Assembly: GCA_025360015.1 (NCBI GenBank)
Contig: JANYCZ010000013.1
Location: 1 to 64,000, forward strand
Direction: 5' to 3'
Origin: Verrucomicrobiota bacterium
Lineage (GTDB): Bacteria; Verrucomicrobiota; Verrucomicrobiia; Verrucomicrobiales; Verrucomicrobiaceae
Length of the DNA stretch: 64,000 nucleotides
The notes beneath the pieces were generated by a model. The model had not been told where the DNA came from, made no database searches, and saw only the letters and a program-made list of their open reading frames with translations. Position 1 is the stretch's first letter. Each line of letters starts with the position of its first letter. Below are positions 22,230 to 31,693 of this stretch, piece after piece. A program made the position numbers and the translations under genes.

Positions 22230-24878
22230 CTACTGGCCTCCAGCAGCCACAGGAGGCAAGAGGGTTCCAACGGCTCCAGGTCCGGCGACCGGATCAGTCG
22301 GTGTTGTTCCACCGCTGACTGGCTTGATCCGCTGACCCGAGGGGTCAATCAAATGGGCCGTCACAAAGATCATCAGGTTGCGCTTGTAGTGCTGCTCGGA
22401 CTCGCTCTTGAACAGGCGGCCGATGAAGGGGAGATCGCCAAGAATCGGCACTTTGTCCTGAACGTCCTGTACGTCTTCGCGGATCAGGCCGCCCAGAGCG
22501 ACCGTCTGGCCATCCCAGATCGAAACGCCGGTAGTCACCTTGCGCACCGAGAACACAGGCTGGTTGATGATGTTGGGCGTGATCAGACGCTCAGGCTGAG
22601 TGAGCGGAACATAGCCGGTGGCTCCCACCGTTGTGGCAGCGGCTTGACCGAGCTGAATTGGCAGTACCGACTGGCTCGAAGGGGAAAGAATCGGAGAGCC
22701 ATAGTTGATGAAACCGTCAAACTCCACCACCTCAGGAGCGAGGGTAAGTTCAATAGTGTTGCCATCAGCACCCACCGTGGGTTCAGCTTCAAGACGCACA
22801 CCCGTCTGGCGCATTTCGAAGGCCGTCGGAGTCGTCGGTGTGGCAATCTGGGTGCCGCCGCCACCGCCACCACCCAGATTAAGACCACCACCGCCCTGTG
22901 GCAGACGCGGAGGATCAAATTCTGTTGGGTAAATAAACTCACGCGTGACTTCCATGGTGGCACGCGTGCCGCTCTTCGTCGTCACACTCGGGGCGCTCAT
23001 CAAGTCCACGCCTTTTTTCTGGCTCAGACCACGAATCACGTTCTGGAACTGAGGATTGGAGAAAATACCAGCCGTGGAGAAAATGCCGGGAGCCACAGAG
23101 GTCGTGCTGGTGGTTGAGCCCGTGGTCAGCAGGTTGTCAATGCTGCTGTTGCTGATGGCATAACCACCACTGCGATTCCCTGCAGTGACCGGCCCGCCAC
23201 CATAAGGAAATGGAGCGGTGGTACCGCTTGGCACCGGACCAGCAAAAGCCCCATTAACAGGGATAGGCGGGAACACCTGCAGCAGAGGCCCCCCCGCAGG
23301 ATTGGAAACGAACTGCGCCGGAGTCGTGTAATTCGATTGGAATGGATAGTTGCCGGGGAGATAAGCATTGCCATTGCCCGTGCTGCCGCCACCCACGAAG
23401 ACGTTGCTGTTCAAGCCCACTCCACCGAGGAGCCAGTCAAAACCGAGCTCTTCTGTATTTTTCTGAGTGACTTCCACAAACTTGGAGGTGATGACCACCA
23501 TCTTGGGCGCCGATTTTGTGATGGACTCCACATAGGCTTCCACCAAATCAAGATTAGGCTGGGTGTTTCTGACCACCAGCTGAGAGTTCGCAGGATTGTA
23601 GCTCGCCGAAGCTCCTTCAGGGAAGACGATCCCCGCTGCTTCAAGAATCTGCCGGGCCGATCTTCTTGTGATCAGGCCACTCCCGCCCGCCGGTGCCGCG
23701 CCACCAGCCGCAAAAGGATCTGCCGCAGGTGCCGCCCCCCCAGCAGGTGCCGCATCCCCACCACCTGAACTCAAGAAGTCAGGCGGGACACGGTAGCTCT
23801 TGGTATACTGCTCACTGGCATTTTCGGAAAGTGGCACTACTAGAACAGCGTGGGCTTCCACCTTATACTTCATCTGCGCAAGCTCCGTCACGTAACGAAG
23901 GGCTTCGGACATCGGCACATCTTTCAAGTCCAAGCTGATCGAAGCATTACTTGGCGCATCGCCCGTGCGAAGGATGATATTCACCCCCTTAACTCCACCG
24001 CTGTCCGTGAAGTTGTCCAAGTCACGGCTTTTGACACGTAGGTACTCAATGGCCTCATCAATGGTGGCCCCCTGGAACTGCACTGTCGGGAAAATGATTT
24101 TGTTCATTTTCTCGGTCAGATACGCACCAGGGCTGCGTCCCACACCATAGTCAAAGGTGACAGTCTGCCCCTGCACCGGCACCTTGTCCTCCCAGGACTC
24201 CGCCACCTGGGCCAGCATTTTGGCACGCTGGTGATCGTAGGCGGTTTTGAAATAGGCCATGCGTTTGCGCTCCGCATTCTCCATGCCGCGGCGCGCGGCG
24301 CTGTTGTAGGGATCCGTCCGCAGGACATCCTGATACTGCGCAATGGCGGCATCGTAGTTGCCAATTTCAACAGAGCTGTTTCCCAGCAGGAGCCCAGCTT
24401 GAACTTTACCCACGTTGGTCACGTGCTCGGCGGTGAGGGCAGGCGGCCAGCGGTCTGGATCATCCAGCTGCTTCAAAAAAGTCACGGCACCTTTGTGTCC
24501 TGGAATGTACACAATGGCACCTTCCAGCAATTGACGGGCCTCTTTGTAATTGCCTGCCTTGGCACGTTCCTGGGCCACCACGACACTGCAATCCGCATAC
24601 TTGAGCTGGGCCAGATTCAGCCAGTCACGCGTCAATGGTGCATTGGGCAGGGCGTCGATAGCTGTCTTGTATGAGCCAAGTGCACCTTCGTAGTCACCCT
24701 CACTGAACAGTTTGTCACCACGATCCATGGCCGTGCGCGCATCTTCAATGCGGGCATAACGACGTGCGATTTCGCGATTAGCCATTCCTGAGACGGAGCT
24801 TTGGGCCATGGCAGAAGGCGCGGCCGCAGTCAGGACGAGAAGAGAAAGGTTGAAGACCAGACGGGAGTGATGGGTCAT
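22230..24878 (-). CDS. Type IV pilus/T2SS-like secretin, Amuc_1098 family
   Basis: 882 residues. A signal peptide (ends PSAMAQ) is followed by TPR-like helices (~30-220; DKLFSEGDYEGALGSYKTA), an STN/N0-type domain (~285-360; FQGATIDEAIEYLRVKSRD), and a second N-domain (~415-500) that starts after a VPPDFLSSGGG linker and contains QILEAAGIVFPEGASASYN. The secretin core lies ~610-850: LMSAPSVTTKSGTRATMEV, RLEAEPTVGADGNTIELTL, WDGQTVALGGLIRED and the VPILGDLPFIGRLF signature. It should form a multimeric outer-membrane pore for a pilus or secretion system. It is the last of five genes ordered as in Akkermansia Amuc_1102 to Amuc_1098. A homologous module recurs three times in the protein at 33.9-36.6 kb. 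Confidence 0.92.
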   Translation of the reverse strand: MTHHSRLVFNLSLLVLTAAAPSAMAQSSVSGMANREIARRYARIEDARTAMDRGDKLFSEGDYEGALGSYKTAIDALPNAPLTRDWLNLAQLKYADCSVVVAQERAKAGNYKEARQLLEGAIVYIPGHKGAVTFLKQLDDPDRWPPALTAEHVTNVGKVQAGLLLGNSSVEIGNYDAAIAQYQDVLRTDPYNSAARRGMENAERKRMAYFKTAYDHQRAKMLAQVAESWEDKVPVQGQTVTFDYGVGRSPGAYLTEKMNKIIFPTVQFQGATIDEAIEYLRVKSRDLDNFTDSGGVKGVNIILRTGDAPSNASISLDLKDVPMSEALRYVTELAQMKYKVEAHAVLVVPLSENASEQYTKSYRVPPDFLSSGGGDAAPAGGAAPAADPFAAGGAAPAGGSGLITRRSARQILEAAGIVFPEGASASYNPANSQLVVRNTQPNLDLVEAYVESITKSAPKMVVITSKFVEVTQKNTEELGFDWLLGGVGLNSNVFVGGGSTGNGNAYLPGNYPFQSNYTTPAQFVSNPAGGPLLQVFPPIPVNGAFAGPVPSGTTAPFPYGGGPVTAGNRSGGYAISNSSIDNLLTTGSTTSTTSVAPGIFSTAGIFSNPQFQNVIRGLSQKKGVDLMSAPSVTTKSGTRATMEVTREFIYPTEFDPPRLPQGGGGLNLGGGGGGGTQIATPTTPTAFEMRQTGVRLEAEPTVGADGNTIELTLAPEVVEFDGFINYGSPILSPSSQSVLPIQLGQAAATTVGATGYVPLTQPERLITPNIINQPVFSVRKVTTGVSIWDGQTVALGGLIREDVQDVQDKVPILGDLPFIGRLFKSESEQHYKRNLMIFVTAHLIDPSGQRIKPVSGGTTPTDPVAGPGAVGTLLPPVAAGGQ

Positions 24879-24978
24879 AGGGCAGACTGACAGTATTTTG
24901 TGGTAAAGAGAGATTACTAACAGAAGAGGGCGAACTTTGGCGAGCTAATTTTTCAGCCGGATGAAAATAGCGAAGGCC

Positions 24979-25998
24979 TCAGCCCTGCTTGATTTCGATG
25001 GTTTCCTTCGTGGGTTTGCCATCTGTACCGAGGGGTGAAATGGTGGCTTTGTTTTCCTCCAATTTGAGGATGTAATAGGTTTTGCCAAGCCCGGGAAGCT
25101 GGAAGGTCCCGCCTTCTTTGACGCCTGGAATAACCCGCTTCTGTTTCCAGCGAAATTCAAACTCAGCTTCATACTCCGCCAGATTCACTTGGGTGCCTTG
25201 GACGAGTTCGAATTCCTTGTTGGTGGACAAATCCAGCATCTTCAAGATGGAAACCACCTTCGGACCCGTTTTCGGATCTTGGATAGTATCCTCCCGGCTC
25301 GAAAGAACCTTGAAGCGGTTGCCGCTGATTGTTGGATCTTTGGAGGAGGTGTCAAAGCCAAAGGGTTCATCGGCTTTCTTGAAAACACTTACGACTTTAC
25401 CGGGCGCCAGACGCTGAATCTGGAAGGAGCCTTCCGACCCGCCTTTCAGCAGCAGGATGTAGTCATGGCTGATGCGCCTACGCAGGAACAACTTGTCAGT
25501 GTAGGGTGGCATGGACTCTGCATCCCGGGGGTCCGTCTTGGCTCTGAATTCTTCAATATTGGAAAATCCGTCGTTGTCGGCATCCAGATCACCCACATTT
25601 GGAGAGAAGATACCAGGCAGTTGTGACTCCGGAGGATTTTTGCTCTTGTCGCCTGTGAGGAAGATGTTGGTCATGGGCTCACGGAACTTGGGCTCCGGCA
25701 GCAGGAGGTCGAACAGCTTCCCTTCTTTCATTACCAGCAGCACAGATTTGTTCAGTGGCACGGCCTTCTCATTGCGCACCGGAGAACCCCATGAATATTT
25801 TTTCTTCATGGTTTCGGTGGCCTCCGTCACTTTCTGACTGGCGGGTGCGTTCAGGTCGTTCTTGGAAGACGCCTGCGGCAGGATGATGCTCTCTTCAAAT
25901 CCTTGCGACTCAAGGATCAAAAACACCGCCACGCCGATGGCGAGGAGGGAGGAAATGATCAAAATGGTTTTTTCGTAGTTGCCCTGTCGGTTCTGCAT
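24979..25998 (-). CDS. Amuc_1099-like pilus-system membrane protein
   Basis: 339 residues with an N-terminal membrane anchor (TILIISSLLAIGVAVFLIL, residues ~11-29) and a large extracytoplasmic part. It contains a Thrombospondin-type-3-like acidic loop (GDLDADNDGFSNIEEF) near the middle, which may bind calcium, and a C-terminal beta-rich segment (YEAEFEFRWKQKR, YYILKLEENKATI). Position and size match Amuc_1099 of the Akkermansia pilus-like cluster, between the secretin and the Amuc_1100 homologue; the family call relies mainly on that context. It probably links the inner-membrane platform to the secretin, a PilP-like role by inference. Confidence 0.8.
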   Translation of the reverse strand: MQNRQGNYEKTILIISSLLAIGVAVFLILESQGFEESIILPQASSKNDLNAPASQKVTEATETMKKKYSWGSPVRNEKAVPLNKSVLLVMKEGKLFDLLLPEPKFREPMTNIFLTGDKSKNPPESQLPGIFSPNVGDLDADNDGFSNIEEFRAKTDPRDAESMPPYTDKLFLRRRISHDYILLLKGGSEGSFQIQRLAPGKVVSVFKKADEPFGFDTSSKDPTISGNRFKVLSSREDTIQDPKTGPKVVSILKMLDLSTNKEFELVQGTQVNLAEYEAEFEFRWKQKRVIPGVKEGGTFQLPGLGKTYYILKLEENKATISPLGTDGKPTKETIEIKQG

Positions 25999-26035
25999 GG
26001 TGGTGCTTTAAGGCTGCGGATTTAATAAAATGAAA

Positions 26036-27031
26036 TTATCGGCCTGGGGGAATCGCGGCAGCCGCAACTCCTGCAGCGGCGTCCAAAAATTTGACCAAAT
26101 CGATTTCCATCCTGACTTTCAGCATCTCATTGCCAAAGACGGAAACGGCATCTGGAAACGCTGGATCCGGCGGCTTGATCTCATCTGTAGCGGCTTCCTC
26201 TGTTTTAGCACCGGTGCCACCTGCAGCAGCGGCACCCCCAATAACAGGCTGCTGAACAGGCAGCTTCACCTCGGAGAGCAGCGGGCCGTCCTGTCGTTGG
26301 TTCTCAATGCGCAGCAACCGCAGGCTGGTGAAATAAGGCATGTCGCTCGGGTTGGTGAGGCTGCTGACCAGAAGCTGCAATGGCTTTTGGTCCAAGGTCA
26401 ATACCACCGAAATCTGACGTTTCTCCAAAATACCGCCCATAGCCTGTCCCTGCATTCCGGCGTTGTTGTTTCCCGGCGCTGGCGCAGCTTGTGTCTCTAT
26501 GGGCAGCTTGGCACGTTCCAAAAGATCCACCGACTGGACGCCGCAGGCCAGAAAGAGCTTCACCAGTTTGTCCATGGCATCCAGATAGCCTGAAAGCTCG
26601 GTGGCAGCAGCGGCGGATTTAGGCAGAGTCCTCGTGTATTCATCAAAGCCGAAGGAGAATTCCGCAGGAATTTGCATCCTGGATTGCACCGCCTTGCGGA
26701 CGTCAGCAATCTTGGCCTTGAGTTTATCCTGGAATTCGATGTCACCTATAGGCTCCACCTTCGGCTGCAGAATAAGCACCGTTCTGCCCAGCGTCGTCAC
26801 CAGCGTCGCATACTCGTCCACCACCGCCTGTTTGGCCTTGAGATTGGCCTCCGTGGGAGCCAGGCGCGCGCCTTTCATACCGGCGACCTGACCGCCAAGG
26901 CCAATGTAAGCCTCCTTCGTCTCACTATAGCTGCTCCATGCATCAAACAGCAGGTAGCCAAGGGCCAGTGAACCGACGATGATAACGCCAAGAATGGCGG
27001 CCAATGGTTTATTTTCACGTATCCAGTCCAT
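26036..27031 (-). CDS. Amuc_1100-like pilus-system protein (PilO-like)
   Basis: 331 residues: one membrane helix at the N-terminus (PLAAILGVIIVGSLALGYLLF, split around residues 9-29), then a coiled-coil stretch (~45-110), then a mixed alpha/beta domain to the end. This layout is that of PilO/GspM-type inner-membrane assembly proteins and of Akkermansia Amuc_1100, the host-interacting protein of ~317 residues. It lies 6 bases after the PilM-like gene and 37 before the Amuc_1099 homologue. An Ala/Gly-rich loop near the C-terminus (GGAAAAGGTGA) is low complexity. Sequence divergence from Amuc_1100 cannot be measured here. Confidence 0.82.
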   Translation of the reverse strand: MDWIRENKPLAAILGVIIVGSLALGYLLFDAWSSYSETKEAYIGLGGQVAGMKGARLAPTEANLKAKQAVVDEYATLVTTLGRTVLILQPKVEPIGDIEFQDKLKAKIADVRKAVQSRMQIPAEFSFGFDEYTRTLPKSAAAATELSGYLDAMDKLVKLFLACGVQSVDLLERAKLPIETQAAPAPGNNNAGMQGQAMGGILEKRQISVVLTLDQKPLQLLVSSLTNPSDMPYFTSLRLLRIENQRQDGPLLSEVKLPVQQPVIGGAAAAGGTGAKTEEAATDEIKPPDPAFPDAVSVFGNEMLKVRMEIDLVKFLDAAAGVAAAAIPPGR

Positions 27032-27037
27032 GATGCT

Positions 27038-28798
27038 TTATTGAAATTGCAGAGGATTGCGCAGGGGCAGTTTAATTTCGAAGTGATAGGCGTAGCGGCC
27101 TTCATCCACACCGCTGTCCACCTTTACATAGGTGTCGCGTTTGGCTTCAAAATCCGGCGTGTTGAAGGCGTTCAGTTTGGCCAGCTTGGCGGCAAAATCA
27201 TACACCACCTTCTGCTCTCCCATGTCGTTTTTACGATACAGACCCTGGATACGCAGCACATAAACCGGCGCGGCGGGAGCCGCGTTTTTAGCAGCGGTGG
27301 TGTCAGATGTCCTCGACGTGTTCTGATCCTCGCCACCACCCCAGAGCGACTTCGTGAGGGGCTTCCCATCTTTCAGCACTTCAATCACAGGCAGCCAGAT
27401 GAGATCATTGTCGAACTGCTGATTGAGGTCATTGAGCAGGTGGGCCCACCAGGAGCGGTCGGTCACAGCCTGCTCCAGTTGCACACTGCGCAGACGCAGT
27501 TCTTCCTGCCGGGCGTCAAGCCGGCCGATGTCAGCCGCCAGCCTGCTCAGCTGACCGCTTTCTGCCTGCAGGCTGGAAGCACGCTCTTCAATCACTGTTT
27601 TCGCGCTGTTGAACCAGGAGATCGAGGCCCCCAGCGCGCCTATGAGGCAGAGCCCGGCCATAATCAAGGCCGGTGCACGCCGCGCTGCATCGCGCGACGC
27701 GGCCAGCGCATCAGGGACGAGTTCGATTTCGCATGGGCAGGCCCCCATGCCGCGCAATGCCAGGCCGACGAGTTCCCCCAGCGCAGGCGCATCAATCTGG
27801 GCGGCGTCCGCGCTTACTCCGCGATCCGTCTGCACCCCCCGAAGCCCGTTGTAAACTTCCACCGGCAGCTTCAATTTTTCCGCAAAAAACTCCGCAATGT
27901 ATCCTGCTCCCGATCCACCGCCTGCGAGGAAGACCCGCTTCGGCGCGCTGCCACCCTGCTGGCTGCGGTAAAAGGTGATCGTGCGCATGATCTCAGCATG
28001 CAGCCGTGTCATCGAGTTGCGCATCACCTTGGACATGGCGTTCACGCCTTCATCCGGATGGTCCTCCACCGCTCCACCAAGAGCCACGAAGCCCTGGGAA
28101 CGCTTCTGGCGCTCCGCCTCGGCAAAGGGAATGCTGAATTCCTTGGCGATCGCATTGGTGACAGCGGCCCCGCCCACCAGCAAATTGCGGGTGAAGAAGC
28201 GCTCACCTTCGATAAACACCAGATTGGTGGAGCGTGCTCCCATGTCCACAATCAGGGCCGGCTCCTCGACATCTGGATAGCTATAACGAAAGGCATTGTA
28301 GAGCGCCAGCGGACCCACGTCCATTCCGACCACTTTGATGCCGGAGGAGGCCACTTCCTGATGTATCTCGTTGAGCAGCTCACGCTTCATGGCGGCCAGC
28401 ACCACTTCGATTTCGCCCAAATCTGACTTGGTGACGACCTCATAGTCCCACGAGACTTCATCCAGCTGCCACGGCACATTCTGCCGCGCTTCAAACTCAA
28501 CGATCTGCGCCAGCTTGTCCCCCTGCACCGGTGGCAGCTTCACAAAGCGACTGAATACGGGATGGCCAGGAATGGCGCACCATGCCTTCTGCCCCTTGAT
28601 CTTCAGCTTGGAGGCCAGCTCACTCAGCGCCGACTTCAACTGAGACAGGCGGCTGACATCCATGGAAGGATCGCCATCCAGCTCGATGATTTCATATCGC
28701 TTCAGGACCAGGTCCCCTCCCGACGTCTTGCCGAAAAATGCTCCGCTGATACGTTGGGAACCAAGACTGATGACTGCAATGCTAGTTGGGTCTGCCAT
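27038..28798 (-). CDS. PilM-PilN-like fusion protein, Amuc_1101 family
   Basis: 586 residues. The first ~360 are a PilM actin-like ATPase domain: ISLGSQRISGAFFGK phosphate-1-type start, VEFEARQNVPWQLDEVSW (typical PilM), LIVDMGARSTNLVFIEG phosphate-2 loop and FLAGGGSGAGYIAEFF adenosine motif. A membrane helix near 372-392 (ALIMAGLCLIGALGASISW) and a coiled coil (~395-440) follow, with a PilN-like C-terminal domain. Normal PilM is ~350 residues, so this is a PilM-PilN fusion as in Amuc_1101. It should assemble at the inner membrane and signal between the cytoplasmic motor and the secretin. The gene is 55 bases after the Amuc_1102-like gene. Confidence 0.9.
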   Translation of the reverse strand: MADPTSIAVISLGSQRISGAFFGKTSGGDLVLKRYEIIELDGDPSMDVSRLSQLKSALSELASKLKIKGQKAWCAIPGHPVFSRFVKLPPVQGDKLAQIVEFEARQNVPWQLDEVSWDYEVVTKSDLGEIEVVLAAMKRELLNEIHQEVASSGIKVVGMDVGPLALYNAFRYSYPDVEEPALIVDMGARSTNLVFIEGERFFTRNLLVGGAAVTNAIAKEFSIPFAEAERQKRSQGFVALGGAVEDHPDEGVNAMSKVMRNSMTRLHAEIMRTITFYRSQQGGSAPKRVFLAGGGSGAGYIAEFFAEKLKLPVEVYNGLRGVQTDRGVSADAAQIDAPALGELVGLALRGMGACPCEIELVPDALAASRDAARRAPALIMAGLCLIGALGASISWFNSAKTVIEERASSLQAESGQLSRLAADIGRLDARQEELRLRSVQLEQAVTDRSWWAHLLNDLNQQFDNDLIWLPVIEVLKDGKPLTKSLWGGGEDQNTSRTSDTTAAKNAAPAAPVYVLRIQGLYRKNDMGEQKVVYDFAAKLAKLNAFNTPDFEAKRDTYVKVDSGVDEGRYAYHFEIKLPLRNPLQFQ

Positions 28799-28853
28799 GC
28801 TGGGGAAGGTGTAAATCGCTGATCAATTGAGAGCTTGCGGAAGAACGACAGGC

Positions 28854-29486
28854 CTACTTGGTTTTGACCGGGACATCGTAATCGCCAAAAACATTCGCGA
28901 AAGGTGTCTGCATTTTGTTGAGCAGCAGTCCCGACATCATCGCAAAAGTGTCCTTGTTCTCCCACCAGGGCTTGTTACCTACGCTCGACTTGAACGCGAT
29001 GACTTTTCCTTCTGCAATCAATTCAACCCCCCAGCCTTGGATGTCAGAGGAGGCCGTCACGTTGTCCTTGAGAAAAATGGCTTTTAAAGCCGCTGGAGAA
29101 ATGTAGGCCAGCGCATGGCAGGTCTGATCAGCCGGAATGTCGATCAAATCCAGCACACCGGTAATGACTTCACGTTTGTTGTCCTTGCTCATGTGCTGTA
29201 GAGCCACGTAAACGTTGAGCTGCATTGCAGCATAGGTGCCTTTTCTTCCGCCTGCCGATTCAGGAAGCTTGATGTCAAACTCCATATCCAGCTCGATCCA
29301 GTTCTTCGGCTCCCAGCGCTTCGTCTTAACGTTGGACACATTGAACATCGGCGTCGGCTGCTCTTCAACCGCCACGGTTTTGATCCGCGCCTTCACCGCG
29401 GGCATTTTTTCACCAGGTGCCGGGGCCTGCGCCTGAAGGGCGCTGGTGATAAGAAGGGAGGCAAAAATCAAGCGGATGGATTTCAT
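28854..29486 (-). CDS. Amuc_1102-like exported pilus-system protein
   Basis: 210 residues with a signal peptide (SIRLIFASLLITSALQAQA, cleavage near 20). The mature part is predicted beta-rich with a conserved-looking WIELDMEFDIKLP strand and a NKPWWENKDTF motif near residue 182. No catalytic motif is seen. It is the first gene of the five-gene minus-strand unit and matches Amuc_1102 in position and length; no broader family is recognised. It is exported and probably part of the pilus-like complex. Confidence 0.78.
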   Translation of the reverse strand: MKSIRLIFASLLITSALQAQAPAPGEKMPAVKARIKTVAVEEQPTPMFNVSNVKTKRWEPKNWIELDMEFDIKLPESAGGRKGTYAAMQLNVYVALQHMSKDNKREVITGVLDLIDIPADQTCHALAYISPAALKAIFLKDNVTASSDIQGWGVELIAEGKVIAFKSSVGNKPWWENKDTFAMMSGLLLNKMQTPFANVFGDYDVPVKTK

Positions 29487-29785
29487 GGTGTGGCTGGTTG
29501 TTCCTGTATTTTAAAGTTTTATCAGCAAAACACCCCGCGCATCAAGCAGGGATTCTCAGAAAGTCGCGAAAATCCTCCGTCGCACGGGAAATCACCTCTT
29601 CAAACCGCATCTGCAGCATCCATGCGGCTCCGGTGACAGCAGCGGTCTTCATTGGGTGGTTCATAATGAGGGGGGTGGAGACAGGGCGGCGGAGTTTGTG
29701 GCAATCCTATCAGAGTGCAAGCAAAAGACAGGCGGGGATTTCGTGAACATCTCAGGCTTGTGCAAGTCTGAGTTCGCTGCCTAAA
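29487..29785. other. Divergent intergenic region, pilus-like unit / sugar-binding lipoprotein
   Basis: Nearly 300 bases separate the Amuc_1102-like gene (minus) from the lipoprotein gene (plus), and both promoters must lie here. The stretch 29510-29530 is AT-rich. A 40-codon minus-strand frame (29542-29664, ATG to TGA, with no Shine-Dalgarno) is present but unsupported. I see no hairpin or operator repeat. Confidence 0.4.
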
Positions 29786-30931
29786 ATGCCCTCCACCATG
29801 ATGTTCTCCTTCACCCTACCCGCCGCCCTCTTCATTGGCATGCTCTTTCTGACCGCCTGCGGACGGTCGAATGGGCCTGATGTGGAAACAATGGTCAGCG
29901 ACCTCGAAAAACAAAACCAGCAAAAAAAGGCAACGTCGGAAAGCAGCGCCCCCGCCCCCGTCAGCGCCCTGACATCTCCCAGCATCCTTGCGGCCACCGG
30001 CCTCGCCGCTCAGGATGAACGTGCCGAAATCATCCTTCTGCTGCCTGACTCCCGCATCGCCATGCAGGAATTCCAGCGCAATGGACTCTCCATGCTCGTC
30101 AGCAGGCAGGCAGGATACAAACTTACCACCAGTGACGCCGCTGGCAGCAGCACCCAGCAGTTGGAGCAGTTCCGTCAGGCCATCGTCGCCAAGCCCGCAG
30201 CCATCCTTGTCAGCCCCATTGATCCTCCGGCCATTGCGGCCCTGATCGTCGAGGCACAGACCCATGGCATCACCGTCATCGGCCTCGACAAACGCATGCT
30301 TAATGAAGGCTGCGCCAGCGTCGTGTTCAGCGATCAGCGTCGCGTCGGCCGAATGGCCGCCGACACCATCATCGACGCCCTCAAACGCAAAGCTGCCGAT
30401 GAAAAACGCACCGAGATCACTGGCCGTGTCGTCCAGCTGCGTGGTGTGGACGACAGCTACTCCACCAATGAGATCGCCGAAGGCTTCAGCGAAGGGCTGC
30501 GCATGCAGTCCGGCGTCATCCTCGTCCACGATGCCCCGGCGGACTGGAGCACTGAAAATGCTACCAAGTCCACCACCGAGGCCTTCAACCTCCAGAAAAA
30601 TTTCGACGCCATCTACGCCCACAGCGATGCCATCGCCATCGGCGCGGCCAAAGCGGCCGAAACCGCCGGCCAGCGGGAAAGCGTCTTCATCGTCGGCACG
30701 GACGGCCTCTCCGGTCAGAAACGCGGCCTGGAACTCGTCCGTCTCGGTGAGATCGACGCCTCCGTCGTCCAGCCCGCCCTGGTCGATCTCGCCCTGCAGA
30801 TCATCGTGAAGCTGCGCAGCGACAAAGCCTTCAAACCGCAGCCCTCCTATGAAATCCTCCCCGTGGTGATTTTGCCAAAAAACGTGGAGCAGTCCCTCCG
30901 CACCGGCACCTACAAGCTGCCGAATTTGTAA
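29786..30931 (+). CDS. Sugar-type periplasmic binding lipoprotein (RbsB-like)
   Basis: 381 residues. A lipoprotein signal ends in LTAC with the lipidated Cys at 25, then a ~50-residue Ala/Ser/Pro-rich linker leads to a type I periplasmic-binding fold: AEIILLLPDSRIAMQEFQRN, LEQFRQAIVAKPAAILVSPI, HGITVIGLDKRM, VVQLRGVDDSYSTNEIAEGF, FDAIYAHSDAIAIGAAKAAE and a final VVQPALVDLALQII. This is the RbsB/LacI-like family that captures sugars for ABC importers. The usual ATPase and permease genes are absent nearby, so it may act as a sensor or serve a remote transporter. The next gene starts 21 bases downstream. Confidence 0.85.
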   Translation: MPSTMMFSFTLPAALFIGMLFLTACGRSNGPDVETMVSDLEKQNQQKKATSESSAPAPVSALTSPSILAATGLAAQDERAEIILLLPDSRIAMQEFQRNGLSMLVSRQAGYKLTTSDAAGSSTQQLEQFRQAIVAKPAAILVSPIDPPAIAALIVEAQTHGITVIGLDKRMLNEGCASVVFSDQRRVGRMAADTIIDALKRKAADEKRTEITGRVVQLRGVDDSYSTNEIAEGFSEGLRMQSGVILVHDAPADWSTENATKSTTEAFNLQKNFDAIYAHSDAIAIGAAKAAETAGQRESVFIVGTDGLSGQKRGLELVRLGEIDASVVQPALVDLALQIIVKLRSDKAFKPQPSYEILPVVILPKNVEQSLRTGTYKLPNL

Positions 30932-30952
30932 ATCCCCCTCACGTTCCCCGCC

Positions 30953-31693
30953 ATGCTCCGCTCCCTCACCGCAGGCTTCCTTTTCATCTCCCTCGCGCAC
31001 ATGCCCGCGCAGGACGCCGCTGCGCCGAAACCCGACGCCAAAGCACAGCTCGAAGCCGCGCAAAAGCTCGTCAAGCAAATCTCCCCCGGCGTCTTTGATC
31101 TCAATGGCATCCAGATCACCGCCGCCACCCGCGAGCTGCGCATCCCCTGCGACATCCTCCATCAAAAACTCCCCATCGAGTACGCCCTCTGCCACGAAAC
31201 CGGCGAAAAAGTCCATGAGACCGTTCTCGAGACCAAGGTAAAGCCCATTCAAATCCAGCTCGCCCTCCTCCTCGCCAATTACCAGCCCGCCACCCTCGGC
31301 ATCCTCGAAAAGCTCGATCCAAAAGAAGAGCGCCCCTATAAGGACAAGGATACTGAGCCCAAAACCCCCGGCGCCAACCGCCTCGCCATCCACGTCGAAT
31401 GGAAAGACGGCGACAAAATCAAGAACGTCCCGCTCTCCGACTTCATTCAGGACATCGACAAACGCAAAACGCCCGACGACCTCGACACTTGGATCTTCAA
31501 CGGCTCTTTCATTGATGAAACCGGCTTTGCCGCCGAGCAGACCGGCTCCATCATCTCCACCTACGTGGATCGCGGTGCCATCATCAATTCCGCCGCCAAA
31601 GGCAATCAGCGCGACGACCTCTGGATCAGCATGCCCGCCAACATCCCCGCCGAAGAGACCAAGGTCACGCTCATCATCACCCCCGGGAAATAG
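30953..31693 (+). CDS. Exported YdjY-domain protein
   Basis: 246 residues with a signal peptide (SLTAGFLFISLAHMPAQ). The body resembles the YdjY domain widespread in planctomycetes and verrucomicrobia: a strand starting ELRIPCDILHQKLPIEYALC, then TGEKVHETVL, then IQIQLALLLANYQP, a VEWKDGDKIKNVPLSDFI segment and a WIFNGSFIDETGFAAEQTG motif before a final beta segment. The family function is unknown. It probably shares a transcript with the binding lipoprotein 21 bases upstream. The call rests on motif memory rather than a search. Confidence 0.72.
   Translation: MLRSLTAGFLFISLAHMPAQDAAAPKPDAKAQLEAAQKLVKQISPGVFDLNGIQITAATRELRIPCDILHQKLPIEYALCHETGEKVHETVLETKVKPIQIQLALLLANYQPATLGILEKLDPKEERPYKDKDTEPKTPGANRLAIHVEWKDGDKIKNVPLSDFIQDIDKRKTPDDLDTWIFNGSFIDETGFAAEQTGSIISTYVDRGAIINSAAKGNQRDDLWISMPANIPAEETKVTLIITPGK

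Noticed and set aside
29542-29664. 40-codon minus-strand frame in the divergent promoter region
   Set aside because: It has ATG and stop but no Shine-Dalgarno and no known similarity; too short to support on its own.
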